This document shows, in pieces, positions 35,486 to 43,932 of a stretch of DNA of 64,000 nt. The stretch spans positions 1 to 64,000 of the forward strand of contig NZ_BAAAFH010000007.1 of the NCBI RefSeq assembly GCF_039523435.1, in the 5' to 3' direction. Numbering within the stretch: the first letter of the stretch is position 1; each line of letters starts with the position of its first letter. The position numbers were made by a program, and so were the translations under genes. This DNA is from Wandonia haliotis (GTDB lineage: Bacteria > Bacteroidota > Bacteroidia > Flavobacteriales_D > Crocinitomicaceae). A model generated the notes under the pieces. It did no database searches. It had not been told where the DNA came from and saw only the letters and a program-made list of their open reading frames with translations.

Positions 35486-35519
35486 TTGGAACGGGTAATC
35501 GATTTTTATTATAAATTTG
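35486..35519 (+). promoter_or_regulatory. Promoter of fabI
   Basis: TAAATTTG (35512-35519) is a full -7 match, with TTG (35486-35488) 23 bases upstream. The leader would be about 25 bases. It is divergent from the rpsP promoter. Confidence 0.45.
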
Positions 35520-35547
35520 CCCCCAACTAGAACAGAAATTAATCATT

Positions 35548-36366
35548 ATGGCTAATAATCTATTAAAAGGTAAAAGAGGAATCATCTTCGGAGCGTTAAA
35601 CGATATGTCTATCGCATGGCAGGTGGCTCTGAAAGCACATGAAGAAGGAGCTGAGTTTGTATTGACCAATGCACCAATTGCTATGCGAATGGGAGCAATC
35701 AACGAACTGGCAGAAAAAACAAACAGTCTGGTTATTCCTGCTGATGCAACAAGCCTGGAAGATCTTGAGAATCTATTCTCGAAAGCTATGGAGCATCTGG
35801 GAGGTAAGATCGATTTCGTTCTTCACTCAATCGGAATGTCACCGAATGTACGAAAAGGAAAACACTATACAGATATTGATTATAAGTTTTACAACCAGAC
35901 ACTTGACATTTCTGCAGGATCTCTTCACAAGACACTGGCTACAGCTCATAAAATGGATGCGTTGAATGAATGGGGGTCTGTTGTGGCACTTACCTATATT
36001 GCCGCACAGCGTATTTTCCCGGATTACAATGACATGGCTGATGCTAAATCACTATTGGAGTCTATCACAAGAAGCTTTGGTTATCACTACGGAATTAAGA
36101 AAAAAGTACGTGTAAATACAATCTCTCAATCTCCTACAGTAACAACTGCCGGACAAGGAATTAAAGGATTTGATGAGTTCATCAATTTCTCCGATCAGAT
36201 GTCACCACTAGGAAATGCATCTGCAGAAGCATGTGCTGACTATTGTGTGGCGATGTTCTCGGATCTTACAAGGTATGTCACTATGCAAAACCTTTTCCAT
36301 GACGGCGGTTTCTCAAACACCGGAGTTACTCAACCAGTTATTGAGAAATTCGGAAACATCGAATAA
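35548..36366 (+). CDS. fabI: Enoyl-ACP reductase FabI
   Basis: 272 residues, short-chain dehydrogenase fold. The NAD motif is GIIFGALNDMSIAW, and the FabI catalytic set is Y150, Y160 and K167 in ALTYIAAQRIFPDYNDMADAK. HSIGMSP and the C-terminal FHDGGFSNTGV are family features. It reduces trans-2-enoyl-ACP in the last step of fatty-acid elongation and is the target of triclosan-type inhibitors. A hairpin terminator follows, so it is probably monocistronic. Confidence 0.95.
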   Translation: MANNLLKGKRGIIFGALNDMSIAWQVALKAHEEGAEFVLTNAPIAMRMGAINELAEKTNSLVIPADATSLEDLENLFSKAMEHLGGKIDFVLHSIGMSPNVRKGKHYTDIDYKFYNQTLDISAGSLHKTLATAHKMDALNEWGSVVALTYIAAQRIFPDYNDMADAKSLLESITRSFGYHYGIKKKVRVNTISQSPTVTTAGQGIKGFDEFINFSDQMSPLGNASAEACADYCVAMFSDLTRYVTMQNLFHDGGFSNTGVTQPVIEKFGNIE

Positions 36367-36393
36367 ACCATTTTTGATACGAAACTTATACGG

Positions 36394-36420
36394 CCCTCGT
36401 CTACCCGGCGAGGGTTTTCT
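36394..36420 (+). terminator. Terminator after fabI
   Basis: CCCTCG (36394-36399) pairs with CGAGGG (36409-36414), followed by TTTTCTTTT, a classical intrinsic terminator. Confidence 0.75.
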
Positions 36421-36517
36421 TTTAGATAAAAGTGAACCTTACTTAACGACTATCAGGAATTTCAGTTAAAATCAGAGAGACTCCCTTAACTCTCCCCGAC
36501 AAATTACCGGATAAGAT

Positions 36518-36525
36518 TATCTTTG
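36518..36525 (+). promoter_or_regulatory. -7 element of the FKBP pair
   Basis: TATCTTTG is a full TAnnTTTG match 17 bases before the ATG at 36542. Confidence 0.45.
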
Positions 36526-36541
36526 TAAAAAATTAAGATTT

Positions 36542-37141
36542 ATGTCACACAATGTAAAGGATGCAAGTTATTGCCTCGGAATGAGTGTAGCCGGGAGCTT
36601 AATCGGACAGAATTTGACTGAGATTGACCCTCAGCGATTCTTGAAAGGGTTAACCGATATACTTGATCAAAATGCACCGGAATTTAATGCTGAACAGGCA
36701 AATCAGATTATCCAGGAGTTTATTCAGGAGAAAACAACCAAACAATTTGAGCAATTCAAAGTAGAGGGAGAAAATTTCCTGAAAGAAAATGCACAAAAAG
36801 AAGGTGTACACACAACTGAAAGCGGCCTTCAGTATGAAGTTCTTACAGAAGGAAATGGTAAAAAACCTTCGGCAGCTGATACAGTAACTGTTCACTACCA
36901 TGGAACTTTAATCGACGGAACTGTATTTGATTCATCTATCGAGCGCGGAACGCCTGCTCAATTTGGAGTTCATCAGGTTATTCAAGGATGGACAGAAGCT
37001 CTTCAGTTAATGTCAGAAGGTGCAAAATATCGTCTATACATTCCTCAGGAACTGGCATACGGAGCAAATCCTCATCCGGGTGGAGCGATCAAGCCTTTCA
37101 TGACATTAATATTTGATGTAGAATTAATTTCAGTTGCCTAA
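36542..37141 (+). CDS. FKBP-type peptidyl-prolyl isomerase, cytoplasmic
   Basis: 199 residues. Residues 1-85 are the helical dimerisation domain of FkpA/FklB-type proteins (MSHNVKDASYCLGMSVAGSL). The C-terminal FKBP domain (about 95-199) has intact catalytic elements: VTVHYHGTLIDGTVFDSS, VIQGWTEALQLMSEGAKYRLYIP and LAYG. There is no signal peptide, so it should be cytoplasmic. Its stop codon overlaps the start of the next FKBP gene (TAATG), giving coupled translation of a cytoplasmic and an exported form. Confidence 0.92.
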   Translation: MSHNVKDASYCLGMSVAGSLIGQNLTEIDPQRFLKGLTDILDQNAPEFNAEQANQIIQEFIQEKTTKQFEQFKVEGENFLKENAQKEGVHTTESGLQYEVLTEGNGKKPSAADTVTVHYHGTLIDGTVFDSSIERGTPAQFGVHQVIQGWTEALQLMSEGAKYRLYIPQELAYGANPHPGGAIKPFMTLIFDVELISVA

Positions 37142-38082
37142 TGAAAAAGACTGCACTACTTCTTTCATTACCGATTCTTTTATTCTCGTGTGGAGGAGAG
37201 GAAAATTCGGAAATGGGAGAAACAGAAGGAAAAAAGTCGGTTATTACCACAAGTGATGAATTTGACGATCTTCAAATTACAACACTGGATGATAAAGTGG
37301 CATATTCTATTGGTTTTAATTCAGCAGGAGACTTACGAGAGTACACTGATTCGGAGAAATATAGCCAATACTTTAATAAGGAAGCTTTAAAAAATGGTTT
37401 CTACTCCGGAATTGCTTCTTCGGACTCCAGCAAAGCGGATGATTGTAATGAACTACTTTCTACCTATTTTGGAACTCCGGGCTCATTTGACACGATGTAT
37501 ATTAAACCTAACAGAGCCTCGGATTGCATGGGCTTTATGCGAGGATTCGAAATTCGTTTCTCTCTAGCAAAAAGAGGAGTTTTCAATCATTTGAACGCCG
37601 ACCTGATCAAAAAAGGGTTTAAAGACGGTACTTTTGATTACGACACCTTGATTCCAATTAACGATCAGGTATCTATCATCTCTGAATACTTTAGCTCGCT
37701 CACGAAAAAAGAAGGCGAAGCATTTTTGGAGAAGAATAAACAACGTCCTGAAGTTACAACTGCTGACAATGGGCTACAGTTTGAGGTAATCAAAGAAGGC
37801 ACAGGAGCAAAACCTACTTTGAACTCTACTGTTTCGGTTTATTATACGCTTTCATTAATAAACGGACAGGTTGTAGAATCAAATGCACAGGAACCAGAAC
37901 CGGTTAGCTTTCCTCTAAACGGAGTAATCCAGGGATGGCAACAGGGACTGCAGTTGATGCGAAAAGGCGGTATTTACAAACTATACGTTCCTTATGAATT
38001 GGGGTATGGTCATCAGGGAACGCAAGGAATTCAACCTTACACAACTCTGGTTTTCCAGATCGAACTGGTAGACTTTAAATAA
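37141..38082 (+). CDS. FKBP-domain lipoprotein, catalytic residues altered
   Basis: 313 residues. The lipobox is LLFSC (Cys near 17), followed by an acidic linker. The middle has two FkpA_N-like helical segments (VAYSIGFNSAGDLR and a later CMGFMRGFEIRF block). The FKBP fold is at about 205-313, with VIQGWQQGLQLMRKGGIYKLYVP and LGYG. In the position of the catalytic FDSS the sequence is VESN, so the Phe and Asp needed for isomerase activity are missing; a chaperone role is likely. It starts inside the stop of the previous FKBP gene. A bidirectional terminator follows. Confidence 0.88.
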   Translation: MKKTALLLSLPILLFSCGGEENSEMGETEGKKSVITTSDEFDDLQITTLDDKVAYSIGFNSAGDLREYTDSEKYSQYFNKEALKNGFYSGIASSDSSKADDCNELLSTYFGTPGSFDTMYIKPNRASDCMGFMRGFEIRFSLAKRGVFNHLNADLIKKGFKDGTFDYDTLIPINDQVSIISEYFSSLTKKEGEAFLEKNKQRPEVTTADNGLQFEVIKEGTGAKPTLNSTVSVYYTLSLINGQVVESNAQEPEPVSFPLNGVIQGWQQGLQLMRKGGIYKLYVPYELGYGHQGTQGIQPYTTLVFQIELVDFK

Positions 38083-38101
38083 CAACGAACTATCAACTCA
38101 T

Positions 38102-38134
38102 AAAAAAAGGTTGTCGATATCGACAACCTTTTTT
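38102..38134. terminator. Bidirectional terminator
   Basis: A perfect 20-base palindrome (GGTTGTCGAT and its complement) flanked by seven A and six T sits between the convergent FKBP lipoprotein and zinc-ribbon genes. It can terminate from both sides. Confidence 0.9.
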
Positions 38135-38153
38135 ATTCAATTATACTGAAAGA

Positions 38154-38909
38154 TTAAATATCTTCAACCATATCCTGACCAACAAGGATTCGTCCGCAAT
38201 GCTCACAAACGATAACTTTTTTCTTAGCCTGAATATCCATTTGACGTTGAGGTGGGATCTTATTAAAACATCCACCACAAGAATCTCGTTCGATCGGAAC
38301 TACAGCAAGACCATTTCTTGAATTCGAACGTAAACGCTCATAAGCAGAAAGAAGACGATCATCAATTGATTGACGTGCTTTTTCTGATTTCTTTACAAGA
38401 TCTTCTTCGTCTTTCTGAGTTTCAGCTACGATTTCATCCAACTCTCCTTTTTTCGCATCAAGATCTCCTTTTCTTCGCTCCAACGTTTCTTTAACGGTAG
38501 TAACAACTTCCTTCTTGTTCTCGATATCGAACTTTGCTTCCTTGATACGCTTTTCACTCAACTGAATCTCCAACGTCTGGAATTCAATCTCCTTACTCAA
38601 CGATTCATATTCGCGGTTATTACGAACATTGTTTTGCTGCTCCTTGTATTTTTCAATAGCTGCAGTTGCTTCTTTGATCGTATTCTTGTAACCTGCTATT
38701 GCCGACTCTGCGTCCGACAATTCACCTTCCAACTTTTCAACTCGTGTAGAAAGTCCTTCTATTTCATCCTCTAGGTCCTCTACCTCAAGAGGTAACTCAC
38801 CGCGAATGGTTCTGATTCGGTCGATTTCAGAATCAATCTTCTGAAGATTGAATAGTGCATCTAATTTTTCAGCTATACTCGCTTCGTTTTTCTTTGCTTT
38901 AGTAGCCAT
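38154..38909 (-). CDS. C4-type zinc ribbon coiled-coil protein
   Basis: 251 residues. A long antiparallel coiled coil fills residues about 15-195, and the C-terminal zinc ribbon has CGGCF near 214 and CEHCG near 238 (two CxxC pairs). This is the DUF164-type family widespread in bacteria, of uncertain role, possibly nucleic-acid or ribosome related. It begins three bases after the Nif3-like gene, a pairing conserved in many genomes. Confidence 0.9.
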   Translation of the reverse strand: MATKAKKNEASIAEKLDALFNLQKIDSEIDRIRTIRGELPLEVEDLEDEIEGLSTRVEKLEGELSDAESAIAGYKNTIKEATAAIEKYKEQQNNVRNNREYESLSKEIEFQTLEIQLSEKRIKEAKFDIENKKEVVTTVKETLERRKGDLDAKKGELDEIVAETQKDEEDLVKKSEKARQSIDDRLLSAYERLRSNSRNGLAVVPIERDSCGGCFNKIPPQRQMDIQAKKKVIVCEHCGRILVGQDMVEDI

Positions 38910-38912
38910 GCG

Positions 38913-40007
38913 CTATAGATAATTTACTGGATTCGTATTTAACTCTGTCAAATGAACGGCAAAGGTAGTAAAATTTTTCCTGATACTATCACCAATTAAA
39001 TCAATTGTAAACTGCTCACTTTCATAATGCCCAATGTCAGCGATAACAATGTGACCATCAGCATCAAAAAATTCGTGATATTTAAAGTCTCCCGTAATAA
39101 ATAAATCTGCTGCTGAACGAATCGCCTGATTAAGTAAAAAACTACCGGAGCCTCCACAAAAAGCGACCTTTTTCACTTCCTTTTTCACAAGATCCGTATA
39201 ACGTATCGTTCCACAGGAAAATTCTTGCTTTACCTTTTCCAGAAAAGCCATCATCTCCATGGGTGTGTCTAACTCTCCCACCATTCCCGCACCTTCGAAT
39301 TGATTTTTATTTTTTAATGGAAAAAGATCATACGCTACTTCTTCATAAGGATGGGCAGCCAGCAAAACTCTCACAACATTTCCTTCCAGGTATTCCGGAA
39401 GAACCACTTCCAACCGGATTTCAGGTTCTTCATGTAGCTGCCCCTTTTCTCCCACATACGGACTGGCATTTTCAAGTGCCCGAAAAGACCCCATTCCTTC
39501 TGATGAAAAACTGCATTTATCATATTCACCTATAGTCCCGGCTCCTGCTGAAAAAACAGCCTTACGTACCGATTCCAAATGTGATTTAGGCACGTAGGTA
39601 ACCAGTTTACTCAACTTTCCTTTTACGGGAGATAAAACGCTCAGGTTACTCAACCCTAACCGCTTTCCTATTTCGAAATTTACTCCAAATCTATAATTAT
39701 CCAGATTGGTATGTATCGCATACAAGGCGACCCCGAATTGAATAGCTTTTATAACTGTCCGTTCTACGTAATTTTTACCGGTCAGGGACTTCAAACCTTT
39801 AAACACAATCGGATGATGAGAAACAATCAGATTACATCCCTTGCGAACAGCTTCGTCAACAATATCTTCCGTGCAATCCAGCGAGACAAGAACTCCCGTA
39901 ACCTGCTGTTGATTATCTCCTACCAACAAACCACTATTATCATAACTTTCCTGAGTTGCCAAATGCGCTTTTCGCTCTAAAAAATCTGTTATATCTTTTA
40001 TCTTCAT
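38913..40007 (-). CDS. Nif3-like dinuclear metal centre protein
   Basis: 364 residues from ATG 40007; a GTG at 40025 is in frame but overlaps the -7 element. It has the Nif3/YbgI dimetal site: VSLDCTEDIVDEA, SHHPIVFKGLKS, IHTNLDNYRFGVN and the late DIGHYESE. A PII-like inserted domain sits at about 130-235 (VTYVPKSHLESVRKAVFSAGAGTIGEYDKCSF), as in long Nif3 proteins. The hexameric ring binds two metals; the substrate is unknown. It is co-transcribed with the zinc ribbon gene. Confidence 0.92.
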   Translation of the reverse strand: MKIKDITDFLERKAHLATQESYDNSGLLVGDNQQQVTGVLVSLDCTEDIVDEAVRKGCNLIVSHHPIVFKGLKSLTGKNYVERTVIKAIQFGVALYAIHTNLDNYRFGVNFEIGKRLGLSNLSVLSPVKGKLSKLVTYVPKSHLESVRKAVFSAGAGTIGEYDKCSFSSEGMGSFRALENASPYVGEKGQLHEEPEIRLEVVLPEYLEGNVVRVLLAAHPYEEVAYDLFPLKNKNQFEGAGMVGELDTPMEMMAFLEKVKQEFSCGTIRYTDLVKKEVKKVAFCGGSGSFLLNQAIRSAADLFITGDFKYHEFFDADGHIVIADIGHYESEQFTIDLIGDSIRKNFTTFAVHLTELNTNPVNYL

Positions 40008-40024
40008 AGCTTCTTTATCTGCCA

Positions 40025-40032
40025 CAAAAGTA
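40025..40032 (-). promoter_or_regulatory. -7 element of the Nif3-like gene
   Basis: Minus-strand TACTTTTG is a full TAnnTTTG match, 17 bases before the ATG at 40007. It excludes the alternative GTG start. Confidence 0.45.
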
Positions 40033-40058
40033 CAACAATGTTTACTCCTAAAACCGGA

Positions 40059-41984
40059 TCAGGCAGAATCCGGTCGGATAGTCAGACGGATAAAGGAAAG
40101 TCCATCCTCTGTTTTAACCTTTTCAAGATCACCGTCAAACTGCTCAATGATCGTACGAATCAATTCCATTCCAAACGACTTACTTCTTTCGTTTATTTCA
40201 AAACCAACCCCATTATCACGATAATACAAATAGATAAGATCCCCTGCTTTTTTCAGTCGAATTTCAATACGGGGCTGAATAGTTTCATCCTTTCCAAAAG
40301 CATGTTTATATGAGTTGGTTACCAACTCATTGATAACGATACCAAGAGGGAAAAGCAACTCACTATCCAACGCTCCCAATTCATCCTTAAAGGTAAAAAC
40401 AACCCTTTTATCTAACGTCAGTGCCTCAAGGTTTCTGATTAAGGTTTGAAAATATTCAGTTGTACTAATATTGGAGAAATCTTCCTGTTTATAGATCATT
40501 TCATGAACGATAGCCAAAGACTGAATACGCTGTACGGCTTCATTAAATGCCTCCACAACATGTTCATCATCCTGATTCCCGGCCTGCAAACGAAGTAAAC
40601 TGGATATGATCTGAAAATTATTTTTTACCCGATGATGTATTTCTTTCAGAAGCAGTTGACGCTCGTGATTTTGTGCTTCAATAATTTTATTCTTTCGATT
40701 TACTACCGCCAGTCGATTTAACACTACAATGATCGCAATGATAGCCAGTAAAAGCATAACCGAAACCAAAGTGGTAATCAACTTTTGTCGGTTGGCGTCT
40801 CTTTTCTTTTCCTTCTCTTTATTTGCCTGGCTCATTCGCTCATAAGCCATTTGTTTTTCAAAGTCAAATTTCACTGCTTCTTTCAAAGCTGCCTTTCTCA
40901 ACTCATCACTCGTCTGATCTTCCTGTAGTTTCAATGAGCGCTCATAGAACTCAGCCGCCAACCCGGACTCCCCTTTTTCATCATATAATTTTGCCAGCAA
41001 TCTGGAACTACGACGTTGGATCTCCACATTTTCAACTTTCGTTCCCAATTCAAGCGACATTTTAGCCATTGCTATCGCCTTGTTTTGTTGTCTATTCTCA
41101 GAATACAATTCAGCAAGATTCAGATAGGTATGCCCCATTCCCTTTAAATCTCTGAAACGTTCTACAATTCGTAATGACTCATCGTAATATCCCTCTGCTT
41201 CTCCAAACTCTTTCATTCGAAAAGAAACAACTCCCAGATTATTCAGAGTAGAAGCCATATTAACCGTATCTTTTAACGCTTTTCTCAAGGTTAAAGCTTC
41301 CAGATATTTTTCTCTCGCTATTGAAAATTTCTCATCTTTACTAAAACAAGCCCCCAGGTTATTCAGAATCATGGCCATTCCGGACGAATCGGCTATTTCT
41401 TCATAAATCAGGTAGGAACGTTTAAAATAATCGGCAGAGGCATCATAATCTCCCAAATCTCTGAAAACCACCCCAATATTATTCAAAACATAAGCCACTC
41501 CCTGCTTATCCCCTATCCGTTCCTTAATCCGGAGAGCTAACTTAAAATATTTCAACGCCTTCACATAATCTCCACGAGACATATAAGTAATTCCTATGGT
41601 ACTTAGCGTGAGTGAAAGCCCTGTCTGATCTCCCCCCCGCAGGTAATGTCGCAAAGCAACTCTGTATGCTTCCATAGCTTCATCAAACTCCCCCTTCCTG
41701 TGATACAAAACACCAATAAAGTAGTTTATCTCTCCGAGAGAATTATGATATTCTTCCTTATTTTCTCCGGAAAATGTTTTTTTAACGTCTTGTTCTTCCA
41801 GCTGGATGTAATGAAGAGATGAATCGGGGTTTGTTCCATAAAAAGCATCTGCTTTCGAACGGTATATACTCACAGAAGATGCCTTGTCATCCTGCGCTGA
41901 CGAAGCAAATACCAACAACAAAAACAGGCCGCATAAAAGCTCGGGAAGAGTCAGTATCCTGTAAAAAGATAAGCTACACCTCAT
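40059..41984 (-). CDS. TPR sensor histidine kinase (HisKA_2 type)
   Basis: 641 residues. Signal peptide (1 to about 30), then six to seven tetratricopeptide repeats (about 70-370), a coiled segment with a membrane helix (about 405-425), and the kinase. The phospho-acceptor is His in LKEIHHRVKNNFQIISSLL near residue 450 (HisKA_2/HWE-related), the N box is NELVTNSYKHAF, G1 is YYRDNGVGF and G2 is SFGMELIRTI. It should sense something in the periplasm via the TPRs. No response regulator gene is adjacent, so it is an orphan kinase. Confidence 0.9.
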   Translation of the reverse strand: MRCSLSFYRILTLPELLCGLFLLLVFASSAQDDKASSVSIYRSKADAFYGTNPDSSLHYIQLEEQDVKKTFSGENKEEYHNSLGEINYFIGVLYHRKGEFDEAMEAYRVALRHYLRGGDQTGLSLTLSTIGITYMSRGDYVKALKYFKLALRIKERIGDKQGVAYVLNNIGVVFRDLGDYDASADYFKRSYLIYEEIADSSGMAMILNNLGACFSKDEKFSIAREKYLEALTLRKALKDTVNMASTLNNLGVVSFRMKEFGEAEGYYDESLRIVERFRDLKGMGHTYLNLAELYSENRQQNKAIAMAKMSLELGTKVENVEIQRRSSRLLAKLYDEKGESGLAAEFYERSLKLQEDQTSDELRKAALKEAVKFDFEKQMAYERMSQANKEKEKKRDANRQKLITTLVSVMLLLAIIAIIVVLNRLAVVNRKNKIIEAQNHERQLLLKEIHHRVKNNFQIISSLLRLQAGNQDDEHVVEAFNEAVQRIQSLAIVHEMIYKQEDFSNISTTEYFQTLIRNLEALTLDKRVVFTFKDELGALDSELLFPLGIVINELVTNSYKHAFGKDETIQPRIEIRLKKAGDLIYLYYRDNGVGFEINERSKSFGMELIRTIIEQFDGDLEKVKTEDGLSFIRLTIRPDSA

Positions 41985-41988
41985 AAAC

Positions 41989-41996
41989 CAAATATA
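41989..41996 (-). promoter_or_regulatory. -7 element abutting the histidine kinase start
   Basis: Minus-strand TATATTTG matches TAnnTTTG and ends four bases before the ATG at 41984, predicting a leaderless mRNA if used. Confidence 0.3.
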
Positions 41997-42081
41997 TGTA
42001 AATATTTCATTTCCGAAAGGTTGAAGAGAACATTATTCAATGTCCCCTGCTTTTATTGACTTTACAGACTTACAATTTTAT

Positions 42082-42089
42082 TACCTTTG
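42082..42089 (+). promoter_or_regulatory. -7 element just before lpxK
   Basis: TACCTTTG is a full TAnnTTTG match. The start would be near 42093, giving a leader of about 3 bases before the ATG at 42096. It should serve the six-gene string to lpxH. Confidence 0.45.
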
Positions 42090-42095
42090 ATTCCT

Positions 42096-43139
42096 ATGAA
42101 CCGATGGAGACTTATATTGTTGCCGTTTTCGATCCTTTACGGTACGATCACCGGAATCCGCAACCTGCTATATAAAGTCGGTATTTTCTCTTCTTATGAA
42201 ATCCCTGTCCCCTCCATTATCGTTGGAAATCTTAGCGTTGGTGGAACGGGAAAAACGCCTCATGTGGCGTATCTGACATCCTTTCTTAAGGACAAATATA
42301 ACATCGCTATTCTCAGCAGAGGGTATGGAAGAAAAACGAAAGGTTTTTTAGTTGTCACCACAGATTCTATAGCAGCAGATGTCGGAGACGAACCTCTGGA
42401 GTATAAGTCAAAATTCGGTTCTGATGTGCAGGTTTTTGTTTGTGAAAAACGAAAAACAGGTATTGAGATGATACTGAAACAGTTTCCTGATACAGATCTA
42501 ATTTTACTGGACGATGCCTTTCAGCACAGAGCTGTCCGGGCCGGTCTGTCAATTCTTATCAGCGATTATTCCCGTCCTTTTTTTAGAGACTTTGTTCTAC
42601 CTGCAGGAAACTTAAGAGAATGGAAAGACGGAGAAAAACGGGCTGATCTTTGCATTTTTTCCAAGTGTCCTCCGGAACTATCTGAACAAAACAAAACACA
42701 CTATCGTTCAACGTTTCACAATCCGCAACAGGTTTTCTTTTCTTCTGTTGTTTATGGCTCGCTAATTCCGCTATCAGGACACTCAATACCTTCAGACATT
42801 TCAGACATCATCCTTGTAACAGGGATTGCTAATCCCAAACCTATCCGGGAATATTTATCTTCGGAAGCAAAAGTTACTCCGGTAGTATTCCCTGATCACC
42901 ATCGCTTTTCCCTCCAAGATATCCATCGCATTCACGAAATATTCCGTAATTTTACCCACGGAAAAGCAATTATCGTAACAACGGTAAAAGACGCTATGCG
43001 TCTGCTTACAGAAGAGTTTAAAAATGAGACAAATGAATTTCCCTGGTTCATGCTCCCGATAGAGGTCGACATTGAAGACAGCGGAAGGTTTACTAATGAA
43101 ATAATACAATATGTTGAAAGCCATAAACGAAGCAGCTGA
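42096..43139 (+). CDS. lpxK: Tetraacyldisaccharide 4'-kinase LpxK
   Basis: 347 residues from ATG 42096 (a TTG at 42087 lies in the promoter). Walker A is VGNLSVGGTGKTPHV at about residues 46-60, and the LLDDAFQHRAV motif is the LpxK signature. The N-terminal hydrophobic helix (LILLPFSILYGTITGIRN) anchors it to the inner membrane. It phosphorylates the lipid A disaccharide at the 4' position. The next gene overlaps its end by 29 bases, so translation is linked. Confidence 0.95.
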   Translation: MNRWRLILLPFSILYGTITGIRNLLYKVGIFSSYEIPVPSIIVGNLSVGGTGKTPHVAYLTSFLKDKYNIAILSRGYGRKTKGFLVVTTDSIAADVGDEPLEYKSKFGSDVQVFVCEKRKTGIEMILKQFPDTDLILLDDAFQHRAVRAGLSILISDYSRPFFRDFVLPAGNLREWKDGEKRADLCIFSKCPPELSEQNKTHYRSTFHNPQQVFFSSVVYGSLIPLSGHSIPSDISDIILVTGIANPKPIREYLSSEAKVTPVVFPDHHRFSLQDIHRIHEIFRNFTHGKAIIVTTVKDAMRLLTEEFKNETNEFPWFMLPIEVDIEDSGRFTNEIIQYVESHKRSS

Positions 43140-43923
43140 ATTTATTCAGAGTAAAACATCCATACAACCTGAAATTGGTATCATACTTGGAACCGGACTG
43201 GGTGGTTTGGTGAAAGAAATCGAAGTGATTGATGAAATTCCTTATGAGAGCATCCCTCATTTCCCTGTTTCTACAGTTGAAAGTCACAAAGGGAAATTGA
43301 TTCTGGGAAGACTCGGAGGAAAGACGGTAGTTGCAATGCAGGGGCGTTTTCATTATTACGAAGGGTATTCTATGCAGGAAGTAACTTTCCCTGTTCGGGT
43401 GATGAAAATTCTGGGAATTCAACGCTTGTTTGTTTCGAATGCTTCAGGAGGGGTTAATCCTGACTTTGAAGTTGGAGAGATCATGATCATCAATGATCAC
43501 ATTAACCTGATGCCTGCTCATCCGCTAATCGGTAAGAATATTGATGAATTGGGACCACGATTCCCTGACATGAGTGAACCATACGATACTGAAATGATTG
43601 AGCTCGCTCAAAAAATAGCAGGAGAGAACGACATCAAAGTATCTACAGGTGTTTATCTAGGATTAACCGGCCCTACATTGGAAACTCCGGCTGAATATAA
43701 ATATGTTCGCGTAATCGGAGCAGATGCTGTAGGAATGTCAACAGTACCGGAAGTAATCGTAGCACGACACATGGAAGTTCCAACGTTTGCGATTTCTATC
43801 ATTACCGACCTTGGAGTACCTGGGAAAATTAAAAAAGTAAGTGTTCAGGATGTCATCAATGTAGCTTCCCGTCAGGAGCCAAAAATGACACTGATAATGA
43901 AAGAATTGATTAGTAGAATCTAA
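43111..43923 (+). CDS. punA: Purine nucleoside phosphorylase (PunA type)
   Basis: 270 residues of the trimeric PNP family. The features are GIILGTGLGGLV at about 25-36, SHKGKLILG, MQGRFHYYEGYS, SNASGGVNPDFEVGEIMIINDHINLM and the base-binding VIGADAVGMSTVPEVIVARH. It cleaves (deoxy)inosine and guanosine with phosphate for purine salvage. The ATG at 43111 lies within lpxK; the 29-base overlap is unusual in size but the N-terminus aligns with the family. gatB follows after 9 bases. Confidence 0.94.
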   Translation: MLKAINEAAEFIQSKTSIQPEIGIILGTGLGGLVKEIEVIDEIPYESIPHFPVSTVESHKGKLILGRLGGKTVVAMQGRFHYYEGYSMQEVTFPVRVMKILGIQRLFVSNASGGVNPDFEVGEIMIINDHINLMPAHPLIGKNIDELGPRFPDMSEPYDTEMIELAQKIAGENDIKVSTGVYLGLTGPTLETPAEYKYVRVIGADAVGMSTVPEVIVARHMEVPTFAISIITDLGVPGKIKKVSVQDVINVASRQEPKMTLIMKELISRI

Positions 43924-43932
43924 GAAACAGAT

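Noticed and set aside
38102..38134. Perfect palindrome that might be an operator or attachment site
   Set aside because: It is flanked by A and T runs between convergent genes, which is the form of a bidirectional terminator.
40007..40025. GTG start six codons upstream for the Nif3-like gene
   Set aside because: It would place the start codon against the -7 element and upstream of the predicted transcript start.
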